Positions 37,001-47,150 of a stretch of DNA of 64,000 nt are shown piece after piece. Source of the stretch: Parelaphostrongylus tenuis (lineage: Eukaryota; Nematoda; Chromadorea; Rhabditida; Metastrongylidae). The notes beneath the pieces were generated by a model. That model was not told where the DNA came from, made no database searches, and saw only the letters and a list, made by a program, of their open reading frames with translations. The translations under genes and the position numbers were made by a program. The stretch covers positions 1-64,000 of the forward strand of contig JAHQIW010000900.1 in assembly GCA_019055375.1 (NCBI GenBank), given 5' to 3'. Every line of letters starts with the position of its first letter. Position 1 is the stretch's first letter.

Positions 37001-40000
37001 CGGGTCGGCGTTTTATTTTCAGCTTGTGGAGTGGCAGCATGTCTCGTTGAAGAGCGTCTAAAGAAATTTTCGAAAATAGTTCGGACATTTTTCAGCCGCA
37101 ATGGATCATAAAAATACACAATTGTATCACTGCAAAAACTCCAGAGCAAACACATGTAACGTTCTAAATTGACTTTCTTTGACAGACACGAGATTGTTAA
37201 GTGAAATTTTTTAAGTATAGCATTTGTTGACATGTCAGAGATTTCGCTTTTTTCAGGGTCTATGGAAGAGTTGAACTAACACGAAGCAGGTTCCTTAGTC
37301 AAACACCAGTAGAACCTTAGACAAGACTTAATACACAGATTTTCGTTCGCATAGTAGACAGCTCTCTTATACATTCACCGACTTGTTCTTTACAAATCTG
37401 TCAATATAGTTGGAGATTTCAAACGAAAGATACCGAGAACTTCGTTCTTGAAAATTCATACTGACGCATTTAGATGCAATAAGATTAATGAGAGGTGCCG
37501 AAAGCAACGCAGTGGAAACATACTGCTCCATTACCTTCAACTTAGCTCTTCACACAAAGAACGCACGCTTATTCAAAACAGGCGACGGGGAGTCACCAGA
37601 TGCACACAGTAAAGAATAGGAGAAATTTTCTTAGCCTGCATAGCAATTAGTTATTTTCCATGATTAGAAAAACGGCAATTTCTCGGGAACGATTTAGACT
37701 GAAAAAAAGCGGGTAGACTAAACGTCCATCAAGTCTAAGTCCCATCTATACCGCTTTCATATCCAACAAAGTAAGCACAACTACACGGTTATAAAGTACC
37801 TAAACCTCCGTAAAGTATCGAAAACGAGTATCTCGACAAAACAGGTAGACCACTCTGCGTCCGCATAAAAGAGCACTTAGTTGAAAAACTCAAAACTAAG
37901 CACAGCACTGCGGTGAGAACTCATTGGGCACTAGAGGCAAAAGTCAGTATCTTTGCATGGAAATCTGTAAAACCTGCGTAAAACCTTTTGAAGCATTTCG
38001 GACAAAATTTAAAAACATAATAATCCACAAAAGTCAGAGATGGGTGGCTTGTAACGCATAATCTCGCTCCGTACCTCAGGTTAATTTTTGATCTGAACCA
38101 CGCACATTTCTGTCATATGGACGACTTTCAAGAAAAGCTGTTCACTTAGCGTATATAATGCGTTAGGTTTTATCAGCCTGAATAAAGAAAAGCTTCAATG
38201 ACTAGACTGCGCGTCAATTTCACTCTTCCAAGCACTGGAGAAAGTGAAATCACTGAAATGTCAGTCAATCAAGCACTGAATAGATCTCGATGTTAATTAC
38301 CTCGTGTCTGTTCATCAAGAAAACAATGAATCACTGATCATGCCAAGATTAGTTATAAATCAGTCCTCGGTAGTCAACGTATTTTTTTGGAAGCTGTGAT
38401 TTCGCTCAATTGCGAAGAGGTCACCTATGTTAGGGAACCAGTGATTAGCTACATAGAACAAAAGAATATGAATTATTTCAAGACCATAGTATAGGACGCT
38501 GTACTTCAAATTCTAACAGGAGGGGGTAACTCAGGTGACTTGCAGGTCGCAGAATTCATTTTCAGCAGTGCAATACATTGGATAACACGCAAACACCGTG
38601 CGATTAGTCGTAGTGGGCCAAAATTGAGCACACCGCATCGTGAACAAAAATGGGTAACCGCAATCAAGGCTAATGATTTTCAGTCATAAAATTTCTTTAT
38701 TCTCAGGGTTTTGTTGAGATTTTCTTGTATTCTCATTCAAAACTCGTCCTTAACTTTGCATAGCTTTTTACAACACCGTAAAGCTGATCGGTATTCTTTC
38801 AATTTGTCTGAGCACCAAAGACACCACTGTGAGACGAGAAAGTGTAGTCAAAATATGGGGTATATAGATAAAATTGATGCGATTCAGTGTAAATTCTTCC
38901 AAAATAGATCATAATAGATAAAAGAAAAAAAACTTAATGACTAGGCCGACAATCAGAATTAACACATACCGCTTCGGCACTTCAGCTTTCGCCTCAGTAG
39001 CACTCTGATCTTTTGCTTCATCCACATCCTCCTTTCTTAATGAGAAGTACATAAGTCGCATTTTATAAAGCTGTAAATTAAAGCACTAAATATGTAAGTA
39101 CTCTGATTTCTCACCGTTCCGGCATTTCCGCCTTTGCTTCCGTATCATCCTGACCACTTACTTTATCCACATCCATCTTTCTAAATAGATACACATGGAC
39201 ACATACCACTACTTGTACAACAGGAACAGCCGTGATGATAACTACACACAAAAAAAAAACTAACTCAGTAATACTCTTCTCATCAGTTTGACTACTACCC
39301 TCTGAAATGTCTTGAACTTCCGAATCCTTATCTTTAAAATTCGAAGAAGACTCACTGGAATACGATAATATAAGCAAGACATTCCACGGAAAAAAAGTGG
39401 AATTTATATCACATCATTTGCACGCTATTGAATCCCGACATATTCAAAAAGATCAAGATAATTATCTGGGATCTCCAAACCGATAGACCGATTACCTTAA
39501 CCCTTTCGGTACGACGTTGATTTCTAGCCAAGCACACGGCGCGGTGGACCAGCAGGCGGGGCGCGTTATCATACAATATTGTAGCTTCCTAATGAAATTC
39601 AGACTTTCATTACGTACTGAAAGAGAAATTTTTATTTTTATCTTTCTTTGATCTATCCTTACAGTGTTTTCTTTTCCCTGCGCAGATCCCAGTATTTCGA
39701 GCATTCAATCGTTTTTCCGCCTTCTTCTTAAACGTCAGAGAACACTGCTTGAACACGTCTCCTTGCAGTCTCGAGGATAGCCTGGCTGCGGCAATCCACA
39801 GGGCGTTCGTTGTTGACTATCGGCGAGCGCTGGAGGGTGAGGATCGGCCCCACGTATGCCGTGACAAGCATCACGAACCACCCCTGCCACTGCGAAAGAA
39901 GAACTAATCTGAGTAAGTGATGAAAAGTGGTAGAAGGGACTTCGACAAAGACTGTAGTGGGAACGACGTCAGTGCTTTCTCTTAACTCCTGCATTTTTAC

Positions 40001-43000
40001 GAGAGACAATCAAACTTGCGAAAAGGTCGTATTTCTAACGTCTACTGGACACATTCTTTACCTAGAAGTCATTACAGTGATTGAAGATAATAAGACGAGG
40101 GATCGTTTGGCAAAAATGACGTTGTAGACAGATGCAATGTCGCTACATCGACATCTCTCAATGATTTGCGACTGCTAGGCTACTTCTGGAGTTGAGACCT
40201 CCATCCGAATTAAACCTTGTTCTATAGTTTTATGGGTGTTTATATCCACTACAATGTGCTATAAAGATCACTTATGGTGGCCACCTCTGACACTGCGTAT
40301 GTGCACTGATTTTATGTGTCCCACGTATGCCTTGAAGACGATTGATTTCCTGAATACAGTTCAAATCCTACCTCTTCGAATAACTCCAACAAAATCACGT
40401 ACGAATGTGGAAATGCGATGTTTTTCCAAGGATTAAGTTTTTGCAGCAAAAAAGTGATGATTTTTAGAATACATCGCCATTTTTTTTCTCAAACTACGTT
40501 TGAAGAAGTTTGCTCATCAATAATCTATGTCTTTGGAGTGATAAAGCTTCCTAAGAACCAGAATTTTACGATACAAAAACCAGAGATAGATGCCAAAAAA
40601 CCACCCCGACTGACGAGGTTGCAAGGCCGAAACAGATGTATCGGGCTGTATAAGAGCCCATAACAGACCACAAGAGATATTGGCTCGATTAATTTGATGT
40701 TGAGCGAAGTCGAAATAAAACAGTCGATACAAACGTATAAGAACCAGAAAATCCGCTGTGAAGCTGAAGCAACGGCTAATTAGTTAGGAAGCAAAACGAG
40801 CCCTTCTTTTTGTCGATAAGACGAAACATGGAAGTCTTTTCAATTATCAAGCTTAGTAATGAAAGCGACACTTCTGGCGCTATCGAATGATTGTAAAAAC
40901 ACAGTTATAGAGGAGAAATGTCCAGTAACAGTTAAGAACATGTTCCTTTTCCTAACGATGTGATTTTCCCTTGGAAAAAAATTGAAAATTTTCGACATTT
41001 GGGCATTCCTCCAACAATGACATTCCATCACTTAATTATTACGGTAGTATCTCTTGGAACTAATCCACCAAAAAGTACCAGATTTCCATTGCGGTGTGCA
41101 CCAATACAAGATGTCCCGCACATGCCACGGTTGCATGCAGTGCATTCGAATGGATGCGCGTCGTACCGAAAGGGTTAATATCTGATCAGTTCACGACATA
41201 CTAAGAAAAACACTCACCGTAGTACCATCCGCCGATGGATCACTTTCAACACTCTCATCCTCAACGAGCAGATTGTCTTCCATTCGTTTCATCTTCTGTA
41301 GTGTTTTCGGTTATAGCTGTGGTATCTCTGACATCATCATCCTTCACTTGCACTTCTACGTCAGAAGATGGTGATGCTCCACCGATTTGTTCCTATTAAT
41401 GAAAAGACTACAACTATAAAGACTCATAAACTTCCAAAGATAGAACCCGATAGGTGCTAATAGATGACTAAAGCTTCTTAGTTCCCTTGCCATTTCAAAG
41501 CAAAAAAATAAAAGGGTAGACGTTTCTAAAAATGAGTATTTCGTACTTATTACAGATGTCGGTCACTTGATGAAGGAGCTATGACATTCTTCTGAGGTAG
41601 TTCACTGATACAAAAATCAAAAGAAAAGAAGTAATTCTAAATTCACGGATGATGGACAACAATTAGGTGAAGGGAACAAAGTGCAAAAGAGTGAATCATA
41701 TCTTGTTGACAATGAATCAATGTTTTCGTGATTATGAGTCCACATCCTTTATATGCCATTAATAAAATTGTGTAAATTACGCTACTCCCGTTTTGATTAA
41801 CAAAGTTACACACCGTATACTAAGGTGTACACCAAGTCATCTGATAAATGACAAACTAACCTTCTCAGTATCATCTGTATCCATTGAGATTATCTTCTTC
41901 ACACAAATCTCCTCCACTGTGGTTGGTACGTCTTTACCATTGTGGCCAGGTGATGGTGTATCATGGGGAGAACCAGGTGATGGTTTATCATGGGGAGAAC
42001 CAGAGGATGGTTTATCATGGGGAGAACCAGGGGATGGTTTATCATGAGGAGAACCAGGTGATGAGACATTACAGGGTGGTCCAGATGATGGTACGTTCTG
42101 GGGTGAGCGAGGTGATAGCGAGTCATTGGGTGACCTAGGTGATGTTATGTCACTATGTGGATTTCCTTGCATGGAATCGTCATTTTTAGAATCGTCGTTA
42201 TCTTGATGATGCGTTTCTTCGGAATTTACTATAGGATCCTTTTCCGGTACTTTATTGTCCAGATGTTGATCTAAAACGAAGAGTTAAAAACAAATTTCAG
42301 ATACCAATCGAAAGATCTCACAATACCTCGGGCGTCCAATTCTATGTTCGACTTCTCGTGCTCTTTGGAAGCAAAGTCGCCAGACTCTTTCACGGAAGGC
42401 ACATCAGTTCCCTCACTTTCACCACTCCTTCTAGAGATGTATTACTATTCTCGTCTAATACATGATACACACTGCAACTCAAACAGTTTCACTAACATGT
42501 GCTTCACCCGCTACTTCTTCATCTGCAGACTGTTCCGACTGCCTCTCGAGCACTTCGTTTCCATGACTGGGCACCTCCGCATCATTAGAGTTCGATGCGG
42601 ATACGTCAGCTGCAATGTGATTTTGTGGACATCATTATATAATTGAAAGTATAATTATGAAAGAGTTATAAACACCTCAGCGGTAAATCGTATCAAAAAG
42701 GTTAGAGAAACTGCACTTACTTCTGCTCTCTTCTTCATTATCTCTGTTAGGCGTCTCACGGCTAGATACTATTGGATCCTTTTCTACGGCAATGCTTGTG
42801 TCAAAGGTATCGTTCTAGAAGCTATAATTTTATAAAATATAACTAAACAATAAGAACAATACAACACACCACAAGTCCAGACTTTCCAAACAGCCCTTTG
42901 CGCGAAAGTACAGTGGTGCTACTGGTATTAGTCTCGGATGCTCTGAATAACTTAATACGTCCTCATAGCTACAATAGAAGCGATGTTTATTGTGATAATT

Positions 43001-43832
43001 TCTTTTAATACAATAAAAATCGAAGACAAAAGCGATCTATGAACACAAAAGAGTGGCAGGAGGGATAAGAAGGAGAGGGAGAGAGATACAGAGTTGAATG
43101 CATATGCAAAATTTACAGTGAGGCCGAAACAAGTGATTTATGGAAAACTGGAGGTCTACAGTTGAGAAAACTTCTGCTTTGATATTTTTTCACCTACTCA
43201 ACGCTTCTAAACCTGGAAGTTCTGCGAAAATCCCTATGCCGAGAAAAAGACTTCTATCTTTTTCAGGCTCGCTTTTTTTCATATTTTAATTTTAGTTTCC
43301 CATGAATGCAACTATATCACTAAAGTACCACACAAAACAGAGTCTCACTGAGACGCTAATAGCCTCATAAAATAAGTTAATAGTAAAGGACGAGAAGGTA
43401 TTTACATTGTCAGTGAACTTCCGCACCTGCTGATTAATCGCACAATAAAAATCTCTTAGTAGAACACGACCCATACACAGAGATAAAGGAGAACCACACA
43501 CTTAAGCGAATATACAATTTATTTATTGTAATTTAGTATATAAGATAAATTATTCATAACGGCAAACTGAAAACAAGGAGGCGTAATTTACTCAGATGAA
43601 AAAAAAACGACCGGGAGAGGGAGGAATCTTCAAATTCAAACCCTCCAAAACATTTGAGAAAAAACTAGCTGAAACTAATTTTTGAACATCTATCACTGGT
43701 GACATTGCAACGACTACACAACAGTTGGAATAAGAACGCGCAACTGCATTAGAACTGTTAACACTTTCTTGAAATGGTAATGAAATACAAACATACCCAT
43801 TACTAACTTCCTCATCCATGCTGCTTGAGTGT
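28832..43832 (-). CDS. hsr-9: HSR-9 / TP53BP1-like DNA damage response protein
   Basis: About 30 minus-strand exons, roughly 1,200 codons. ATG at 43819-43817, twelve bases after a TTTCAG acceptor (likely spliced leader); stop 28834-28832. Exons: 43797-43832, 42870-42942, 42721-42814, 42497-42609, 42327-42430, 41861-42270, 41554-41591, 41218-41392, about 39258-39354, 39115-39180, 38970-39035, 36987-37056, 36851-36916, 36686-36793, 36401-36583, 36305-36333, 34221-34357, 34017-34150, 33759-33966, 33550-33684, 33305-33496, 33130-33275, 32917-33066, 32670-32755, 32353-32508, 32239-32301, 30904-31012, then BRCT exons to 28832. Most junctions keep phase. N-terminal two thirds: disordered, acidic and basic, SP/TP-rich. 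Then Tudor, then BRCT repeats. In animals 53BP1 reads histone marks at DNA breaks. Odd: several one-base frame breaks, two exon duplications, a 1.67-kb transposon in an intron. Part of the first BRCT is unmapped. Confidence 0.87.
31370..31840 (+). mobile_element. Mariner remnant in hsr-9 intron
   Basis: Starts MELS from 31439, with frame breaks, then EENASEAAHK and, from 31540, WGDDTVAETTARRWFAKVKA and GENSLEDQSRK, the mariner DNA-binding region. The rest is missing. It lies antisense within the hsr-9 intron between 31012 and 32239. Confidence 0.82.
31935..32140 (+). mobile_element. RTE LINE 3' fragment in hsr-9 intron
   Basis: Plus-strand frame RWFDFFTKGIEERYDAQRIP, RARRTH, a stop, then ATLARDREKWKCCW, the distal end of the RTE element; it ends in GACGACAAGTGGTGCAGGTG. 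Confidence 0.9.
32917..33496 (-). CDS. hsr-9: hsr-9 Tudor exons
   Basis: 33305-33496 contains YEPGARVYAIFDGLFYPAIV, the aromatic strand pattern of the first 53BP1 Tudor fold; 33130-33275 continues (DHFEVVMVWDVSKVNFVEDD); 32917-33066 has YFSDGNQKDRLAARVVRG and AVAWMKAEF, compatible with the second Tudor fold. A frame change occurs near 33413 (SAEDLL to VDHPHDE) and another in the A run at 32967-32970 (MKAEF to ELEQLNDEGE). Confidence 0.8.
34358..36304. repeat. hsr-9 intron filled with dispersed repeats
   Basis: Copies of the foldback-type repeat are visible near 34.99-35.11 and 35.84-36.25 kb (GCTATCGAATGGTTATTA, GAGCCATCGAATGATTACTA). No other gene was recognised in the intron. Confidence 0.5.
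37057..38969. other. hsr-9 intron, nothing recognised
   Basis: The 1.9-kb interval between exons 36987-37056 and 38970-39035 is AT-rich and shows no exon, RNA gene or clear transposon. Confidence 0.35.
38970..39180 (-). repeat. hsr-9: Tandem duplicated 66-bp hsr-9 exon
   Basis: Exons 39115-39180 and 38970-39035 are both exactly 66 nt, begin with A completing an AGA/CGA codon and end with CG. Their peptides align over all 22 positions: KMDVDKVSGQDDTEAKAEMP and KEDVDEAKDQSATEAKAEVP. Because the length is a multiple of three and phases match, either or both copies can be included. Confidence 0.85.
39497..41178. mobile_element. TTAA-flanked DNA transposon (piggyBac-like, non-autonomous)
   Basis: TTAA at 39497-39500 and 41175-41178 flank a 1,674-bp insert whose ends are perfect 16-bp inverted repeats CCCTTTCGGTACGACG. 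TTAA duplication with CCC-starting ends is the piggyBac signature. No transposase was recognised; the 93-codon frame at 39728-40009 (minus) has no domain. A family B hammerhead lies inside at 40604. It sits in an hsr-9 intron. Short MITEs with similar ends occur at 47.42, 49.03, 52.23 and 53.77 kb. Confidence 0.85.
40604..40646 (+). ncRNA. Hammerhead ribozyme, family B variant
   Basis: Stem I CCCGA (40605-40609)/TCGGG (40641-40645); core CTGACGA at 40610; stem II GGTT/GGCC closed by a GCAA tetraloop; GAAA; stem III AC/GT with loop AGAT; site GUA instead of GUC, still valid NUH. It is followed by the family B body (CTGTATAAGAGCCCATAACA). Confidence 0.85.
41944..42063 (-). repeat. hsr-9: 27-bp minisatellite in hsr-9 coding exon
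   Basis: Four to five 27-bp units encode the 9-residue repeat SPGSPHDKP (one unit with SSGSPHDKP), followed upstream by diverged SPRSP units. Each unit adds SP sites, potential proline-directed phosphorylation sites. Confidence 0.85.
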
Positions 43833-44199
43833 CTGAAATAAGCAAAACTTTGAAAAATATATTCACCCTTCAAGTGTTCTACTCTTTATTATCAGAAAAA
43901 AAAACTATGTATTATCAAACTATGCTTGTATTGGGGCATAAGAGCCCAGAATATAGCTTCGGATTACAATTTTGCGACAATTGGAGTGCAAAATTTTTTT
44001 CTATCGCGACTTAAAAGAATTTTAAGAAAAAAACCTGGACACCACCTTATCGAAAAATATTGTGCAAGACGTTGTTATAATACTTAGACTTTCTTCTGTG
44101 GCTGATGATAACCTGAAATAAAAACCACACAGTACTAACGATAACATATTTCAAAAGACACGTTCGCATGAGTTTCTTTCACAAGAAGTATCTTCGGGA
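43833..44199. other. Candidate hsr-9 upstream region
   Basis: Directly upstream of the hsr-9 5' exon. AT-rich, no recognisable element; the promoter or outron would lie here. Confidence 0.3.
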
Positions 44200-44316
44200 G
44201 AGCCTTCTTTCATCGTTCGTTTCGAGTGTTTCACTGAGACCACGCTCAAATTTCAACACATCCAATAATTATTATTTCAGCCAACATGTCATGTGGTCTG
44301 TTTTGGACACTATACG

Positions 44317-44360
44317 GCCCGAGACACGTGTTTCGGCTTTGGCAGCCTCGTCAGTCACGC
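44317..44360 (-). ncRNA. Hammerhead ribozyme, family B
   Basis: Minus strand: GCGTGA/TCGGGC stem I with one mismatch, core CTGACGA, stem II GGCT/AGCC, GAAA, stem III AC/GT with loop ACGT, GUC site. All catalytic positions are intact. Confidence 0.82.
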
Positions 44361-44650
44361 ATGCCCTTCGTCTTTATCCAATCCTCTCAAGGGGATCACA
44401 TACCCCCATACATAGAGTATGCGACGACGTACAATTTAAACGTGCCGTCAAGTGAAATAAATCACTTACTCAGCAGTGTTGCACATTTGATTGACGATGT
44501 CTGGTATTTTTGTAATTTCAGTCGAGTGTAAAACACTGCCAATCTAGTGATTTATTTCACTTGAAGACACTGTTAATCGTACATCGTCGCCTACTCTCTG
44601 TAAGGGAATGCATGGGTCCCCGAGAGGATTGGCTCGAGGCGGAAGGGCCT

Positions 44651-44697
44651 GCCTGACTGACGAGGCTGCCAAAGTCGAAACACGAGTATCATCGGGC
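44651..44697 (+). ncRNA. Hammerhead ribozyme, family B, likely inactive
   Basis: Stem I GCCTGA/TCGGGC and core CTGACGA are intact, but between GAAA and stem I there are extra bases (CACGAGTATCA), so the U of the cleavage triplet is misplaced. Confidence 0.65.
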
Positions 44698-44766
44698 TGT
44701 ACAAGTGCCCATGACAGGCTACGTGAAATATTGGCTCAAATAGTAATTATCGGATAGCCTTTCTTT

Positions 44767-45819
44767 AGTTCATACTGATCATGATTATAGAAGAAAAATG
44801 TAATCAAAAGTATAATACAAGGAAGTGATTCATTCAGGTGCGGCCGACGGAAACAAAACTTTGAAATAGTTAGAACTCTATTTGGACCTGTCTCGGTCTA
44901 CACGTACATTCTTCCTTCAGACAGGGAACATTTAATAAGATACGACAGCATAAGACAGTCATATCGCCCTTGAGCAGTCAGACAATTAGTCGCTTGAAAG
45001 GACAACGGTTTTGGATATAAGCCTAGATGGAAGTAGCACATCTCCTACTGGCCTCCGGAGAATTACTGTGACGAGGATATACGAACTACTAGTCTCTAAA
45101 ACTTCTACCTTGAGATTCAGAGGATAAGCGTGTTGATGCGGAGATCACAAGATGTTAAGAAATGAAGCCGAAATATCTTCACGTAGCAGCACAAAGCAAG
45201 ATATTGTATGCGAATAACTGATTGAATAATTGAATAATCCAGTAACTTTGAGAGGGACACAGGGGGATATGTGATTGTATCTCCACTGTATATACCGAGC
45301 CTTCTCCAGTACCAGACCATTCACACTAGGAAACCCATCTGTGGATTGGATCTGGGACTCTTCTGAGAATCAGGCGGATTCGTGACATCGACGCTTATCT
45401 GGGAGAGGCCGCCTTTGCAACTTCATTCTCGTGCATTGTCCGATCGACTGGAATTTTCATCGCAACTACAGTTACTTAAGAGAGTATGCAGCAGAAATAA
45501 TATGACCAACAAAGAGTCACAGAACTGTGCCCTGAGTGAACATTAAAATTTGCCACTCAAGAAAGACTCTTGCTGTAATAAGATGGTGATGAGATCCGTA
45601 ACTTTCTTTGTTCAGCAAATATGAAGAGCGTGGCGCATCCCTCAGAAACTGGTCAACGCCGAAGGCTTTATCTTTACTCTCTGAGTGAGTGTTTGAGAAG
45701 TAAAAGATGGAAGAAATATTATCACAAGCTATCGAAGCTCAAGATGAGCATCGTTTGGAGACTGTTTTCAGCTTTTTTCAACAACAAATGGAACAAAACG
45801 CGCACTACACGTTTTGTCA
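44767..45819. other. No gene seen
   Basis: Between the inverted hammerhead pair and the large palindrome. The segment at 45.62-45.72 kb (GCGCATCCCTCAGAAACTGGTC) resembles the tail of the SINE at 13.5 kb. No gene was recognised. Confidence 0.35.
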
Positions 45820-46090
45820 AATGGGGAAGTGTCTTCTCAAAAATCTGCTAATTCGCCTATAAGGACATTTATCATGGCGTATATATGAGTGTGTACTTAT
45901 GTGTAAGCGTGTATATGTACATATTGTATATGTACATATATGATGGGCGTTACTTGTACTTGGCAGGCAGGTACATGCACAAAAAACGTTTGTATATACA
46001 TATACGCGTGCTCATATATGTCGTACTTCTATGCTGTACAGATGTAGAGATGTGTATATACGTGTATATGCATATACATGTACATATACA

Positions 46091-46092
46091 CC

Positions 46093-46129
<37 letters not shown>

Positions 46130-46130
46130 G
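46091..46130. repeat. AT microsatellite
   Basis: (TA)n with single C interruptions; the counterpart in the other arm is 55291-55330. Confidence 0.9.
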
Positions 46131-46714
46131 CGCACATGTCTACGCACGCGCATATGTTCTTGCCATGCATCTACATATGTATGGATGTATACACTAGTGA
46201 ACATTGATATTCGAAGAAAGCGAACTTTGCTTTACTTATAGACCCAAGAGGACACTAGTGGAGAGTTCTAGCCCTATCAATTTCTTCAAGCCTAAGCCTA
46301 TGCAAGAGCGTGCTTCCGTAATTTCTTATTTTCAGAGAAATGAATTAAAGAACATTAATTGCACTAAATACCTCACAATGCAATAAATACAACAGATACA
46401 TCAATTACATTACCTTAATCAATACAATGCATTGAAATAAAATAAAATTAGCACTCTTATACGGGTAAGTGGGTCAACGTGTTTTGATATAAACTTTTTT
46501 TTTCTCGGTTGTTTACTGTTCCATACAGAGGTCTATATTTTTATTTGGGCCTTGCCTATACTACTACTCTGCAGTTCGTGATGAGCACTTCCTGTACACA
46601 AGTTGTTATCATCACAACATTCTGGAGCTTCTTCCAATCGATTGTTTTTTTGAACCTCCCATATAAACATTCAATATAGCCACTGATCTAGAGTTATGGT
46701 AAAACTTTCGCGTC

Positions 46715-46783
46715 AGGCGGGTCTAGAACCCGCACCACACTCTTTCCGGGAACGCTTGCTCTATCCGTTACACTACTGATGCC
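46715..46783 (-). repeat. tRNA-like repeat
   Basis: The minus strand has A-box-like GTAACGGATAGAGCAAG and B-box GGTTCTAGACC with a GCGGG/CCCGC T stem; acceptor ends CATCAG/CTGACG pair imperfectly. Mirror copy at 54645-54718. Likely tRNA-derived repeat, not a functional tRNA. Confidence 0.55.
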
Positions 46784-46854
46784 CATTTTACATAGCACTC
46801 TCTACACGCCACAGCGCATCTATCTGCCTATTCAATGTAGCCTGTTAAAGTACA

Positions 46855-47150
46855 CGTGGCGCAGTGGTTCGAAGAGCTCTGCGTCGCACACATAGTTGAT
46901 GCATCCATCTCGTGCTCATGGCTCACCAAGCCATCCATCCCTCCGGGATTGGTGAATTGTTATCAGACTGGTCTGAAAAGATATAAGCAGCACTGACTCG
47001 GTACAGCGGGAGGGCGCCGCGAGTTATTGCAAAGGCCAGATACGCATTCAATCACTTCAAACGAAGTAAAAAATTTGAACACGAAAGCTGGGCGTATATT
47101 TCAAGGATGACTAACGTCGAGAGCCCTATTTTTGAGCTTTTATAGTCTGT
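46855..47150 (+). repeat. tRNA-derived SINE-like repeat
   Basis: Starts ACGTGGCGCAGTGGTTCGAAG (A-box-like). Body includes GATTGGTGAATTGTTATCAGAC and a tail GACTAACGTCGAGAGCC. The inverted partner is at 54270-54595. Confidence 0.55.

Larger units (their letters stand above)
44200..44766. mobile_element. Family B hammerhead element, inverted pair
   Basis: Two copies face each other around about 44510: ATTTCACTTGA... flanks mirror each other, a minus ribozyme is at 44317-44360 and a plus ribozyme at 44651-44697, and both outer sides carry ATGT/AATATTGGCT body sequence. A possible imperfect target duplication is AGCCTTCTTT (44201-44210) and AGCCTTTCTTT (44756-44766). Confidence 0.72.

Noticed and set aside
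39728..40009. Transposase of the TTAA element
   Set aside because: The 93-codon frame lacks any piggyBac catalytic Asp pattern or length; the element appears non-autonomous.
40418..40732. Frames on both strands around 40.6 kb
   Set aside because: They overlap the ribozyme inside the TTAA element and have no domain similarity.
44168..44531. Overlapping 95- and 81-codon frames
   Set aside because: They run through the family B hammerhead (minus) and its flanks; sequence is explained by the RNA element.
45885..46241. 118-codon plus frame and 84-codon minus frame rich in YIYIY
   Set aside because: They arise from TA/TG microsatellites; the same artefact appears at 49.63-49.94, 55.16-55.62 and 58.44-58.75 kb.
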